Shown here one piece after another: positions 16,967-26,676 of a stretch of 52,310 nt of DNA. The position numbers were made by a program, and so were the translations under genes. Source of the DNA: an uncultured Lachnospiraceae bacterium (lineage in GTDB: Bacteria > Bacillota > Clostridia > Lachnospirales > Lachnospiraceae); NCBI GenBank assembly GCA_910578085.1, contig CAJTPM010000025.1, positions 1 to 52,310 on the forward strand, read 5' to 3'. The notes under the pieces were generated by a model. It ran no database searches and was not told where the DNA came from. It worked only from the letters and a program-made list of their open reading frames with translations. Numbering within the stretch: position 1 is the first letter of the stretch; each line of letters opens with the position of its first letter.

Positions 16967-18451
16967 ATGGAGAGTCAGTTTTTACAGAAGGCGAGAAAAT
17001 ATGAGGAAGCGTTTGAGAAAAATATCAAAAAGGAAGAGCGTCCGGCATTTCATCTGACACCCCGGGTGGGCTGGCTGAATGATCCCAATGGCTTTTCCTT
17101 CTACGGTGGGAAATACCATCTGTTCTACCAGTATTACCCCTATGATTCCCACTGGGGACCGATGCACTGGGGCCATGTGGTGAGTGAAGATCTGCTGCAC
17201 TGGCAGTATCTTCCGGCGGCTATGGCGCCGGATGAAGTCTATGACAAAGACGGGTGTTTTTCCGGGAGTGCGATGGCGCTTCCCGACGGAAGACAGCTTT
17301 TGATGTACACCGGAGTCGTCAGGGAAACGCTGGAGGACGGCAGCGTCCGGGAGCGGCAGAGACAGTGCATCGCCACCGGGGACGGCGTGAACTATGAGAA
17401 ATATGCGGAAAATCCGGTGCTGACGGAGAAAGATCTGCCGGAGGGAAGCAGTCCCTGCGATTTCAGAGATCCGAAAATATGGCGGGGGGAAGACGACAAT
17501 TACTATGCGGTTGCCGGGAGCAGACCGGCCGACGGGAGTGGACAGATCCTGTTGTTTGAAAGCCCGGATGGATTCAGATGGAAGTATGTCAGGGTATTGT
17601 GCGCCAACAGGGGGCGCTACGGGAAAATGTGGGAGTGCCCGGATTTCTTTGAGCTGGACGGCAGGCAGGTTCTGCTTGTCAGCCCGCAGGATATGCTGCC
17701 CCAGGGGTTTGAGTATCACAACGGCAACGGAACGGTCTGTCTGATCGGTTCAGGAGACGGAAAAAACAGGGATTTTGTGGAGGAACACAGCCAGGCCATC
17801 GATTACGGCATTGACTTTTACGCGCCCCAGACAGTGCTTGCACCGGACGGCAGGCGGATTATGATCGGCTGGCTGCAGAACTGGGATACCTGCAATCCGT
17901 CCACGGTCCATGTGCCCTGGGCCGGACAGATGAGTCTGCCGAGAGAACTGTCCATAAAAAACGGGCGTCTCTATGAAAATCCGGTCAGAGAGCTGGAGAC
18001 TCTGCGCAGAAACGAGATGCGCTATATGGGGGTTACCTTTACGGATACCCTGAGGCTCGGAGGTATAAGCGGCAGGCGGATCGATATGGAGTTACAGATC
18101 CGCCCTGTCGATGACAACAATGTCTATCAGAAATTTGCGGTGCGGTTTGCACAGGATGCGGAGTACCACACGGCGGTCAGCTTCCGTCCCCACGAATCGA
18201 TCTTAAAGATCGACCGCAAATTTTCCGGTTCCAGGCGGGCGGTGATCCATCAGCGCCGAAGCCTTGTGAGACATCAGAAAGGCAGAATAAAGCTTCGGCT
18301 GATCTTAGACCGTTTCAGCGCCGAGTTGTTTGTGAATGATGGAGAGCAGGTGCTGTCTGCGGTGATCTATACAGATCAGAAGGCAGAGGGAATTTCCTTT
18401 TTCTGCAACGGTCTGGTCAATATGGATGTGGTGAAATATGATCTGGTATAA
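16967..18451 (+). CDS. GH32 beta-fructosidase (sucrose-6-phosphate hydrolase/levanase type)
   Basis: A 494-aa glycoside hydrolase family 32 enzyme that cleaves terminal beta-fructosides such as sucrose, kestose or fructans. The three catalytic motifs are intact: WLNDPNG with nucleophile Asp39, RDP with transition-state stabiliser Asp168, and ECP with acid/base Glu223. A five-bladed propeller (about 25-330) is followed by the C-terminal beta-sandwich. There is no signal peptide, so it acts in the cytoplasm on imported substrate. The start at 16967 gives an 8-nt spacing from AGGAGG; starts at 16949 and 16961 are too close. Last gene of the LplBCA operon. Whether the substrate is phosphorylated is unclear: import is by ABC transporter, so unphosphorylated sugars are more likely. 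Confidence 0.93.
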   Translation: MESQFLQKARKYEEAFEKNIKKEERPAFHLTPRVGWLNDPNGFSFYGGKYHLFYQYYPYDSHWGPMHWGHVVSEDLLHWQYLPAAMAPDEVYDKDGCFSGSAMALPDGRQLLMYTGVVRETLEDGSVRERQRQCIATGDGVNYEKYAENPVLTEKDLPEGSSPCDFRDPKIWRGEDDNYYAVAGSRPADGSGQILLFESPDGFRWKYVRVLCANRGRYGKMWECPDFFELDGRQVLLVSPQDMLPQGFEYHNGNGTVCLIGSGDGKNRDFVEEHSQAIDYGIDFYAPQTVLAPDGRRIMIGWLQNWDTCNPSTVHVPWAGQMSLPRELSIKNGRLYENPVRELETLRRNEMRYMGVTFTDTLRLGGISGRRIDMELQIRPVDDNNVYQKFAVRFAQDAEYHTAVSFRPHESILKIDRKFSGSRRAVIHQRRSLVRHQKGRIKLRLILDRFSAELFVNDGEQVLSAVIYTDQKAEGISFFCNGLVNMDVVKYDLV

Positions 18452-18453
18452 AA

Positions 18454-19599
18454 TCATGAGATCGTGTTCTGTGTTTTTGCAGGGGGTGTTTTTGCGACAC
18501 CCCCTGCCTGGTCTATGGTGATACCGAAGGGCTCGCTGTAGGCGTTCATCTTCTGTATAATGGAAGCCGCTCTTTCGGGATCTGCCACGGTGGGACAGTA
18601 GTCGTTGCGGTCTGAAACGGAGCTGATCGTGCAGGGAATGATTTTTAACTGAGCCTCTTTGGAAACTGTGCCGTCTGTCACGGGAAATGTTGCCTGCAGA
18701 ATCATAGTATCCTTATTTTTCGGGTTTTTATTGCCGCCAAAACAGAAATTTCCAAGGCTATAAATAATATACTTTCCGTTATACAGTTCGATTCCCTGCA
18801 GCACATGGGGGTGGCAGCCCACCACAAGATCTGCGCCCCAGTCGATGCATTTGTGTCCGAGTTCAGTCTGATAGTCTTCCGGGTAGTGCTCCATCTCCTC
18901 GCCCCAGTGGCAGCAGGCCAGTATCAGGTTCACGTCCTGCGCCTGCAGTGCGGCGATTCCGTTTTGCAGGTAAGTTTCCACAGCCGTGCCATCATATACC
19001 TCATTTACGGAGACAAAACCGATCCGTATGCCGTTTTCAGTCTCATAAATTCCCGGGGTGTCGTTGCAGGCGTAAGGGATCCCCACCTGTGCAAAGGCGG
19101 CGATGGTGTCCTGCATGCTCTGCAGACCATAGTCCATGTTGTGGTTGTTGCCGAAACTGACGGCGTCGATAGCGCCTTCCACCAGGATCTGATTAAACTC
19201 CGGCTTTCCCCTGATATTGAACTGCTTCGGCGTAGCGGTGGAGGCGTCTGTGAGAACGCCCTCGAAGTTTATGAGAGTCATGTCGTCCTCCGCAAAAATC
19301 TCTTTTACGTTTTTGAAAAAACAGGACGCTCCGTGTAGATCGTACATTTCATAGAAAGTTCCGGAATAGCCATGGATGGAAAGCTTTCCGAGAGAACAGT
19401 CGCCTGCAAGGGAGATCGTGACACAGTCGGGGGAGGCTGCAGGTTCTGCTGTCTCCTCCGACGCGGCTGCAGGTTCCGCCTCTCTGGCGGCTACGGCGAT
19501 ATCTGCTGATTTTCCCACAGACAGGAACAGGACGGCAGTGCATATGATGGCAATCATTTTTTTCCGGATTTTCGGTTTTGTTTTCATAATAAGGACCAT
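18454..19599 (-). CDS. CapA-family secreted protein (PGA_cap metallophosphoesterase fold)
   Basis: A 381-aa exported protein. It has an N-terminal signal peptide (about residues 12-35), an Ala/Glu-rich linker and a CapA domain. Typical motifs are seen: ISLAGDCSLG, NFEGVLTD, SFGNNHNMDYG and GCHPHVLQG, whose Asp, Asn and His residues would form the metal site of the calcineurin-like fold. CapA relatives take part in polyglutamate or other surface polymer handling, but most stand-alone Lachnospiraceae copies are uncharacterised. The start codon is ambiguous (19599 or 19587); both ribosome binding sites are weak. Its stop lies 2 bp from the GH32 stop on the other strand, and a perfect 11-bp inverted repeat (18479-18507) lies inside its last codons. 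Confidence 0.8.
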   Translation of the reverse strand: MVLIMKTKPKIRKKMIAIICTAVLFLSVGKSADIAVAAREAEPAAASEETAEPAASPDCVTISLAGDCSLGKLSIHGYSGTFYEMYDLHGASCFFKNVKEIFAEDDMTLINFEGVLTDASTATPKQFNIRGKPEFNQILVEGAIDAVSFGNNHNMDYGLQSMQDTIAAFAQVGIPYACNDTPGIYETENGIRIGFVSVNEVYDGTAVETYLQNGIAALQAQDVNLILACCHWGEEMEHYPEDYQTELGHKCIDWGADLVVGCHPHVLQGIELYNGKYIIYSLGNFCFGGNKNPKNKDTMILQATFPVTDGTVSKEAQLKIIPCTISSVSDRNDYCPTVADPERAASIIQKMNAYSEPFGITIDQAGGVAKTPPAKTQNTIS

Positions 19600-19702
19600 A
19601 CTTTTTCTGTGATTTATGAATATTCTAACATTTATGACGGGAAATTTCAATGGGATAGGTCTGCTGCAAGTCATAAATGTGACAGATCCGGCATGCCCTG
19701 TA

Positions 19703-19731
19703 TTGAATATTTGCGCCAGAATGAGTATAAT
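19703..19731 (+). promoter_or_regulatory. Sigma-70 promoter of the PPK2 gene
   Basis: TTGAAT (19703-19708), a 17-bp spacer and a perfect TATAAT (19726-19731), about 30 bp before the ATG at 19762. Confidence 0.75.
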
Positions 19732-19761
19732 GTTGATAATTTTAGTGATCAGGAGGGTATT

Positions 19762-21231
19762 ATGCTGAAGAACATGGTCTTTGCCGAAAAACCGGAGGAA
19801 GCCGAACTGAAGGAACGTTTAAAGGGTGCCAGAGATAAACTGTACAACCAGCAGATGAAGTTAAAAGCTCACAAGGTGCCGGTGCTTGTGCTGGTGGAAG
19901 GGTGGGGGACTGCCGGGAAAGGCAGTGTGATCGGCCGGATCATCCAGAATATTGATCCGCGTTTTTTCAAGGTGTCCACAATGGATCTGCCCACGGAGGA
20001 GGAGCGGCGTAAACCTTTTCTGTGCCGGTATTTTACAAGGCTGCCGGAGGAAGGGAAGTTCATGTTTTTAGACTCCGGGTGGATGGATGAGGTAACGGGG
20101 AAGTGTCTGCGCGGTGAGATGGATAAAAAGATCTACGAAAAGCGGGTGGCGAGCATCCGCAGATTTGAGAGACAGCTGACGGATAACGGATATCTAGTCA
20201 TGAAATTTTTCTTTCACATCAGCGAGAAGGAGCAGAGAAGACGCATAAAAGAACTGCGGAAGGATATGGATACCGCCTGGCGTGTAAGTGATGCCGACAG
20301 ATGGCAGAACAGGAACTATGAAAAGTGTGAGGAAGTGTTCGGACGGTATATGGAAGATACGAACACGCCCTCGGCGCCCTGGTATGTCATCGATTCCAAA
20401 TCAAAGAAGTGGGCGGAACTGCAGGTGCTTGAGACGCTGACCCAGGGCATTGAGATCGCCATGCAGAACAGAGCCATGGCAGTGCCGCTTTTACAGAATA
20501 TATTCCCGTTGCAGAAAATGCCGAAACTGTCGGAAATCCCGTTAGATAAGTCCATGGAGGAAAAAGAGTATCGGGAAGAACTGGACCGTCTGCAGAAGCA
20601 TCTGGGAGAGCTGCACAACCGTCTCTACAGGAAACGGGTGCCGGTGGTCATCGTCTATGAAGGCTGGGATGCGGCGGGAAAGGGAGGCAATATCAAGAGG
20701 ATCACCGGGGCGCTGGATCCCAGAGGGTATGAAGTACACCCTATCGCCAGTCCGGAACCCCATGAAAAGGCGAGGCACTATCTGTGGCGTTTCTGGACCA
20801 GACTGCCAAAGACAGGGCACATCGCTATCTTTGACAGGAGCTGGTATGGCCGCGTGATGGTGGAGAGACTGGAAGGATTCTGCGGTGAAAATGACTGGAA
20901 GAGGGCCTACCATGAGATCAACGAGTTTGAGAAAGAACTCCATGACTGGGGGGCGGTGATCCTCAAGTTCTGGGTGCAGATCGACAAGGATACCCAGCTT
21001 GCCCGCTTTACGGAAAGACAGAACACCCCGGGCAAGCAGTGGAAGATCACGGATGAGGACTGGCGCAACAGAGAAAAGTGGGAGGAGTATGAAGGCGCAG
21101 TGGATGAAATGATCGAAAAGACAAGCACTCTCTGGGCTCCCTGGCATATTTTAGAATCGGTAGATAAAAAATATGCCAGAATCAAGGCGTTAAAGATCGT
21201 GATCCGCGAACTGGAGAGAGCGTTGTCCTGA
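19762..21231 (+). CDS. Two-domain polyphosphate kinase 2 (polyphosphate:AMP phosphotransferase type)
   Basis: A 489-aa enzyme with two tandem PPK2 domains, the layout of polyphosphate:AMP phosphotransferase (PAP), which makes ADP from AMP and polyphosphate. Each domain has a Walker A-like loop: EGWGTAGKGS (46-55) and EGWDAAGKGG (300-309). The second domain also keeps the lid motif region (RSWYGRVMVERLEGF) and RFTERQNTPGKQWK. The first domain departs more from consensus (SGWMDEVTGK), as usual in fused PPK2 proteins where only the C-terminal half is active. The start at 19762 was chosen for its AGGAGG site and the promoter just upstream; a longer frame has neither. It is cytoplasmic and likely monocistronic or leading into the hydrolase gene. 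Confidence 0.93.
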   Translation: MLKNMVFAEKPEEAELKERLKGARDKLYNQQMKLKAHKVPVLVLVEGWGTAGKGSVIGRIIQNIDPRFFKVSTMDLPTEEERRKPFLCRYFTRLPEEGKFMFLDSGWMDEVTGKCLRGEMDKKIYEKRVASIRRFERQLTDNGYLVMKFFFHISEKEQRRRIKELRKDMDTAWRVSDADRWQNRNYEKCEEVFGRYMEDTNTPSAPWYVIDSKSKKWAELQVLETLTQGIEIAMQNRAMAVPLLQNIFPLQKMPKLSEIPLDKSMEEKEYREELDRLQKHLGELHNRLYRKRVPVVIVYEGWDAAGKGGNIKRITGALDPRGYEVHPIASPEPHEKARHYLWRFWTRLPKTGHIAIFDRSWYGRVMVERLEGFCGENDWKRAYHEINEFEKELHDWGAVILKFWVQIDKDTQLARFTERQNTPGKQWKITDEDWRNREKWEEYEGAVDEMIEKTSTLWAPWHILESVDKKYARIKALKIVIRELERALS

Positions 21232-21275
21232 AAAATGCAGGGAATATCTTAAGAAAGAAAAGAGGAAACAGATAT

Positions 21276-22226
21276 ATGGCAAAAAAAGAGATTTTTACCT
21301 TCTTATCCAGCGACAAAATAACTCATATACACGGGGTAAAATGGCTGCCGGAATCAGGGGAATACGGGGCTATCCTGCAGATCACCCACGGTATGGTCGA
21401 GTATGTGGAACGGTATGAGGAATTTGCATCCTACATGACAGAGCGCGGTTATCTGGTGGTGGGACACGATCATCTGGGGCATGGCGAATCTGTGAAGAGC
21501 AGGGAGGACTGGGGTTATATCGCGGCAAAAAACGGTGATCAGCTTATGGTGGAAGATATGCATAAACTGCGGACAATGACGGAGAAAGAAAATCCCGGCT
21601 TACCGTATTTTATGCTGGGGCACAGCATGGGCTCCTATCTGCTGCGGAAATATATCACACAGTACGGCGAGGGGCTGTCCGGCGCTCTGATCGTGGGGAC
21701 AGGGTGTGTGGCGGATATCGTCACAGGCGCCGGTATAGCGCTCACAAAGTGTATGGCAAAGATCAAAGGCTGGCGTTATCGCAGCAGACTGGTGGAAAAG
21801 CTTGCCTTTTCCGGTTCGTACCGCAGATTCAGCACGAATGGGAAGGATCTGGAAAACAACTGGCTGACAAAGGATCTGGAAATTGCGGCGAAATATTATA
21901 AAGAACCCAGATGTACTTTCCGCTTTACGCTGAATGGTTATGCTGTGTTGATGAAGGTGGTCCGCTATGATAATCAGCCTGAAAATATGGATAAAATACC
22001 AAAGGACCTGCCGCTCATACTTCTGTCCGGAGCGGATGATCCGGTAGGGAATATGAGCAGGGGCGTGCTTCTTGTGGAGAAGAAGCTTAAGCAGGCGGGA
22101 ATCAAAGATATTTCCTGCAGACTGTACGATAGCGACCGGCATGAGATTTTGAACGAGACGGACCGGGATGTGGTGTACCGGGATATTTTAAAATGGTGCG
22201 AATCCAGAAGAAAGGAGCAGAAGTAA
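21276..22226 (+). CDS. Alpha/beta hydrolase (lysophospholipase/monoglyceride lipase type)
   Basis: A 316-aa serine hydrolase of the Hydrolase_4 group. The nucleophile elbow is GHSMGS with Ser117; the acid is Asp254 or Asp255 in SGADDPVG; the base is His289 in DSDRHEIL. A cap insert occupies about residues 140-230. The N-terminal HG box (ITHGMVEYVERY) matches lysophospholipases and monoacylglycerol lipases. There is no signal peptide, so the substrate is intracellular or taken up. It is 44 nt after PPK2 and only 1 nt before the GH3 gene, whose ribosome binding site lies inside this gene's end, so these two are translationally coupled. Confidence 0.88.
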   Translation: MAKKEIFTFLSSDKITHIHGVKWLPESGEYGAILQITHGMVEYVERYEEFASYMTERGYLVVGHDHLGHGESVKSREDWGYIAAKNGDQLMVEDMHKLRTMTEKENPGLPYFMLGHSMGSYLLRKYITQYGEGLSGALIVGTGCVADIVTGAGIALTKCMAKIKGWRYRSRLVEKLAFSGSYRRFSTNGKDLENNWLTKDLEIAAKYYKEPRCTFRFTLNGYAVLMKVVRYDNQPENMDKIPKDLPLILLSGADDPVGNMSRGVLLVEKKLKQAGIKDISCRLYDSDRHEILNETDRDVVYRDILKWCESRRKEQK

Positions 22227-22227
22227 T

Positions 22228-25032
22228 ATGGGGAACCGTTATGAGATAGACTGGGATCTCTACGCAAAGACAGCGGCGCAGGCAGCGGCGGAGGGCGCAG
22301 TTTTATTAAAAAATGACAGGAATGCGCTGCCACTGAAAAAAGGTGAGAAGCTGTCGGTGTTTGGAAGGATCCAGTTTGACTATTATAAAAGCGGCACCGG
22401 TTCTGGAGGGATGATCAACACCAGATATGTGGTGGGGATCCTGGATGCTCTGAAGGAGGAAGATCTGGTACTGAATAAAGAACTGGAAGAGATCTACCGG
22501 GCGTGGATAGCCGATCATCCTTTTGATCTGGGAAAGGGCTGGGCAAAAGAGCCCTGGAGCCAGCAGGAGATGCCTCTTGACAGGGAGACGGTAAAGCGGG
22601 CGTCCGCAGTCAGTGATGCGGCCCTGGTCGTTATCGGGCGTACGGCCGGAGAGGACCGGGATGCGGAGAATAAGGCGGGCAGCTATTTCCTCTCCCGGGA
22701 GGAAGAGGAGATGCTTGAGAAAGTCTGCGGCATTTTTGAGCGCGTTATCGTGGTGCTCAATGTGGGAAATGTTATCGATATGCAGTGGGTGAAGACTTAT
22801 GATCCTCAGGCGGTGCTGTACGTATGGCAGGGCGGCATGGAAGGCGGCCACGGCGCCGCCGAGGTGCTGATGGGGCGGATGAGTCCCTGCGGTAAGCTGG
22901 CGGATACCATTGCGCTTTCGGTGGAGGATTATCCTTCCGCCGCCAACTTCGGCTCGGTGACGGGAGACCGGTATGAAGAGGATATTTATGTCGGATACCG
23001 TTATTTTGAGACCTTTGAAGCGGCGAAGAACAAGGTGCTCTATCCCTTTGGGTTCGGCCTCTCCTATACTTCCTTTGCGCTGCAAAGCAGGATGGAAGAG
23101 AAGCAGGACAGCTGTATATTTTATGTCCGTGTGAAAAATACGGGAGCCGTGGCCGGGAAAGAGGTCGTGCAGATCTATGCGGCGGCGCCCCAGGGGAAGC
23201 TTGGAAAACCGGCCCGGGCGCTGGCGGCCTTCGGCAAGACGAAATGCCTTGCGCCGGGGGAAGTGCAGGAGATGAAGCTTGCGGTGACAAAAAGGGATCT
23301 CTCTTCCTATGATGACAGCGGCGCTACCGGATATCCGTTCTGCTATGTGCTGGAAGCGGGTTGCTATCGGTTTTATGTGGGAACGGATGTGAGGAGCGCG
23401 GCGTTTGTCTGCGGGATGGAAATTAAAACCACAGAAGTGGTGGAGCGCTGCATGTCGGCGTTAGCGCCGGTGGAGGCTTTTGAGCGGATGAGGCCGACTG
23501 TATCGACGCAGGATCAATCGGAAATGGCAGCGAATATTGGATCAGAGACGGAAAAATATGCGGTTTCCAGAGAACGTGTTCCGCTCCGTACATACAGCAT
23601 GGCGCAGAGAAGCGGAGAGGAGAAAAAACAGGAGATTCCATATACAGGAGATAAAGGATATAAACTGGGAGATGTATATGACGGAGCAGTGTCGCTAACG
23701 GACTTTATCGGACAGTTAAGCGATCAGGATCTGTGCTGTATCGTCCGTGGGGAAGGGATGTGTTCTCCGAAGGTGACGCCGGGGACGGCAGCGGCCTTCG
23801 GCGGCGTTACAAAATCGCTGGAAGGTTTCGGAATCCCCTGCGGCTGCTGTTCGGACGGTCCCTCGGGCATCCGGATGGACTGCGGCACCTATGCCTTCTG
23901 CCTGCCAAACGGCACCTGCCTGGCCTGTACCTTTAACGAGGAACTGTTAGAACGGCTTTATGCTTTCGAGGGGGCGGAACTTAGGAAAAACCGCATCGAT
24001 ATCCTGTTGGGACCGGGCATGAATATTCACAGGCATCCGTTAAACGGCAGGAATTTTGAATACTTTTCGGAGGATCCTCTGCTTACCGGAAAGATGGCGG
24101 CGGCCGAACTGCGGGGACTTTCGGGCTATCAGGTTACCGGAGCGATCAAGCATTTTGCGGCCAATAATCAGGAATATCACCGCAGGCTGTGCAATTCCGT
24201 GGTTTCGGAGCGGGCGCTCAGGGAGATCTACCTGCGGGGCTATGAGATCGCGGTGAAGGAAGCGGGAGCGTATGCCGTGATGACGACTTACGGCGCTATC
24301 AATGGTCTGTGGACTGCCGGAAATTACGATCTGCTGACGGTTATACTGCGGCAGGAGTGGGGATTCGACGGTCTTGTGATGACGGACTGGTGGGCGGATA
24401 TCAACGAGGAAGGCGGACCTGCCTCGACCAAAAATACGGCGGCCATGGTGCGCAGCCAGAATGACGTCTATATGGTGACGCAGGATGCGGAGAAAAATAC
24501 TAACGGCGATGATTTGGAACAGAGCCTGAAAGATGGGACCTTAAAGCGGGCCGATCTGCAAAGGTGCGCCGCTAATATTCTGAAGGTGCTGATGCGCTCC
24601 CCGGTGATGGGCAGAAGCCTTGGGCGGATGGAAAAAGAGGAGCTGGAAGCTGTACAGAAAATGGCGCAGGAAGATCAGGTGGAGTTTGACATCAGGTGGT
24701 ACACTGTGGGAGAAAAACTGAAACTGGACAGCGGGGATATCGATACGAAGAAAGGAAGTTCCTTTGTATGCGGTCTGCAGACGGAGGGCTTGCATTCTTA
24801 TAAAATCTGCATCCGGGCGAAAGTGGATGCTTCTGAGCTTGCTCAGGTGCCTTTGTCCATCTTTGTGAACGGCACGCTGAAAAAGACCTTTACCCTGAAC
24901 GGGACGGACGGGAAGTATGTGGAGCTGGAACAGTCTCTGGGCGAATTTATGAATTCCAACAACTACCTGAAGCTGTATTTTGCCGAGAGCGGGATGCAGA
25001 TCGATAAAATATGGATAGAGCGGGAGAATTAG
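22228..25032 (+). CDS. GH3 beta-glucosidase with permuted domain order
   Basis: A 934-aa glycoside hydrolase family 3 enzyme in which the usual order is inverted. The GH3 C-terminal sandwich domain comes first (about 15-270, EGAVLLKNDRNALPL and GKLADTIALS), then a fibronectin-III-like domain (about 285-395), then a linker, and last the TIM-barrel domain (about 480-800). The nucleophile is Asp720 in DGLVMTDWWAD. A C-terminal beta-sandwich module of about 110 residues (820-934) resembles a carbohydrate-binding module. There is no signal peptide, so it acts inside the cell on beta-linked oligosaccharides. The permutation is known in clostridial GH3 enzymes. Coupled to the upstream hydrolase; the aglycone specificity is unknown. 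Confidence 0.92.
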   Translation: MGNRYEIDWDLYAKTAAQAAAEGAVLLKNDRNALPLKKGEKLSVFGRIQFDYYKSGTGSGGMINTRYVVGILDALKEEDLVLNKELEEIYRAWIADHPFDLGKGWAKEPWSQQEMPLDRETVKRASAVSDAALVVIGRTAGEDRDAENKAGSYFLSREEEEMLEKVCGIFERVIVVLNVGNVIDMQWVKTYDPQAVLYVWQGGMEGGHGAAEVLMGRMSPCGKLADTIALSVEDYPSAANFGSVTGDRYEEDIYVGYRYFETFEAAKNKVLYPFGFGLSYTSFALQSRMEEKQDSCIFYVRVKNTGAVAGKEVVQIYAAAPQGKLGKPARALAAFGKTKCLAPGEVQEMKLAVTKRDLSSYDDSGATGYPFCYVLEAGCYRFYVGTDVRSAAFVCGMEIKTTEVVERCMSALAPVEAFERMRPTVSTQDQSEMAANIGSETEKYAVSRERVPLRTYSMAQRSGEEKKQEIPYTGDKGYKLGDVYDGAVSLTDFIGQLSDQDLCCIVRGEGMCSPKVTPGTAAAFGGVTKSLEGFGIPCGCCSDGPSGIRMDCGTYAFCLPNGTCLACTFNEELLERLYAFEGAELRKNRIDILLGPGMNIHRHPLNGRNFEYFSEDPLLTGKMAAAELRGLSGYQVTGAIKHFAANNQEYHRRLCNSVVSERALREIYLRGYEIAVKEAGAYAVMTTYGAINGLWTAGNYDLLTVILRQEWGFDGLVMTDWWADINEEGGPASTKNTAAMVRSQNDVYMVTQDAEKNTNGDDLEQSLKDGTLKRADLQRCAANILKVLMRSPVMGRSLGRMEKEELEAVQKMAQEDQVEFDIRWYTVGEKLKLDSGDIDTKKGSSFVCGLQTEGLHSYKICIRAKVDASELAQVPLSIFVNGTLKKTFTLNGTDGKYVELEQSLGEFMNSNNYLKLYFAESGMQIDKIWIEREN

Positions 25033-25173
25033 AGCGCTCGTTGTGGCAGCAGTGCGGTCCGGAGAGGGGTCGTACATTACGATGACAGGTGCGCGGAGCC
25101 TGGATCGGATGGAGGCAGGGCGGCAGTGAAAAAAGATCGGAGGAGGAAGAAGGGGCAGTTAACGGAGTGAATT

Positions 25174-26556
25174 ATGACAGAAAATGCGACAGACAGGACG
25201 GTAACAGAAAGTACAACAAAAAAGCATGATTTTACAATAGGAACAGTGTCCGGCAGTATTGTCAGACTCTCTCTGCCGATGATTCTGGCGCAGCTTGTCA
25301 ATGTATTATACAACATCGTGGACAGGATGTATCTGGGGCATATGCCAGGAGACGGGAGGCTTGCGCTTACCGGCGTGGGCGTAGCTTTTCCGATCATCAC
25401 GATCATCAACGCCTTTGCCAATCTCTGCGGCAGCGGCGGCGCACCCCTCTGTTCCATCGAAAGGGGCAGAGGGGATGAGGAGAAGGCGGGACAGATCATG
25501 GGAAATTCCCTGACATTGCTTCTTGTGTTCGGAATCGTTCTGACGGCTGCCGGGTATCTGTGCAAGACGCCTCTTTTGTATCTTTTCGGCGCAAGTGACG
25601 AGACGATCCCCTATGCCAACGCCTATATGGACGTCTATCTGGCGGGCAATGTTTTTGTGATGCTGGGGCTTGGGATGAATCCCTTTATTGAATCTCAGGG
25701 GTTTGCAAAAACAGGTATGCTTACGGTGGTGATCGGCGCTTTTTTAAACCTGATACTGGATCCGGTCTTTATTTTCGTACTGGAAATGGGAGTACAGGGT
25801 GCAGCGGCGGCCACGATCCTCTCCCAGTTAGTATCTGCGGTGTGGGTGCTGTGGTTTTTGAGCGGTAAAAAGGCGATCCTGCGGTTGAAAATTTCTTTGA
25901 TGCGGTTGGAAGGCGGTCTGGTGAGGCAGATCCTTGCGCTGGGGCTGTCGGGCTTTACAATGTCTGTGACAAACAGTCTCGTGCAGATTTTCTGCAATGC
26001 TTCTCTGCAGTTTTACGGGGGCGATCTCTATGTGGGGGCGATGACCATCATCTATTCCGTGCGGGAAGTGGTGCAGATGCCCATACAGGGATTTACCCAG
26101 GGGGCGCAGCCGGTGCTGGGTTATAATTACGGCGCAGGGCAAAAGGAAAGGGTGAAGATAGGGATCCGTTTTATCAGGCGGGTGACGGTTGGTTATGGGA
26201 TCGGCATGTGGGCGGTCCTGATGCTGTTTCCCGGACTTATCGTCGGATTTTTCAACGGCGAGGCAGCGCTTTTAGAGGTGGCCGTGGTTTCCATGCGATG
26301 GCATTTTGCGCTGTTTTTCTTCATGGCTTTCCAGTATGTGGGGCAGACTGTATTTGTGAGTCTGGGAAAGGCGAAGCAGGCGGTGTTTTTCTCGCTGTTC
26401 CGCAAGGCGATCCTGGGGGTGCCGCTGATCCTGATTTTGCCGCACCTGTGGGATCTGGGAATCACAGGGGTTCTGGCGGCGGAGCCCGTGACCAATGTGG
26501 TGGGCGGGCTGGCCTGCTACTTTACGATGATGGCGGTAGTGTGGAAGAAATTGTGA
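25174..26556 (+). CDS. MATE-family multidrug efflux transporter
   Basis: A 460-aa, 12-helix MATE transporter, intact, of the NorM/MepA-like branch. The N-terminal stretch (SIVRLSLPMILAQLVNVLYN, IVDRMYLG) and the second-half start (PIQGFTQGAQPVLGYNYGAG) are standard. It exports cationic compounds using an ion gradient, in the cytoplasmic membrane. The ATG follows GGAG seven bases upstream. The 141-bp gap before it shows no clear promoter, so it may be read from the GH3 transcript. It could functionally replace the broken MATE gene at 5185-6367, though the two are different proteins. Confidence 0.92.
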   Translation: MTENATDRTVTESTTKKHDFTIGTVSGSIVRLSLPMILAQLVNVLYNIVDRMYLGHMPGDGRLALTGVGVAFPIITIINAFANLCGSGGAPLCSIERGRGDEEKAGQIMGNSLTLLLVFGIVLTAAGYLCKTPLLYLFGASDETIPYANAYMDVYLAGNVFVMLGLGMNPFIESQGFAKTGMLTVVIGAFLNLILDPVFIFVLEMGVQGAAAATILSQLVSAVWVLWFLSGKKAILRLKISLMRLEGGLVRQILALGLSGFTMSVTNSLVQIFCNASLQFYGGDLYVGAMTIIYSVREVVQMPIQGFTQGAQPVLGYNYGAGQKERVKIGIRFIRRVTVGYGIGMWAVLMLFPGLIVGFFNGEAALLEVAVVSMRWHFALFFFMAFQYVGQTVFVSLGKAKQAVFFSLFRKAILGVPLILILPHLWDLGITGVLAAEPVTNVVGGLACYFTMMAVVWKKL

Positions 26557-26676
26557 GGCAATGTCATTTAGGTAACGATGCCGGACGCCGTGAGGAAACA
26601 ACGGACAGCACGCTTTGCGAGCAGTCCTTATGTTCCAAATAAAATGGCATAGAACTGTGAGAAGGAGAAAACGGAT

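Noticed and set aside
18479..18507. Perfect 11-bp inverted repeat considered as a terminator for the GH32 gene
   Set aside because: No T tract follows on either strand and it lies in the CapA coding end, so it was only noted there.
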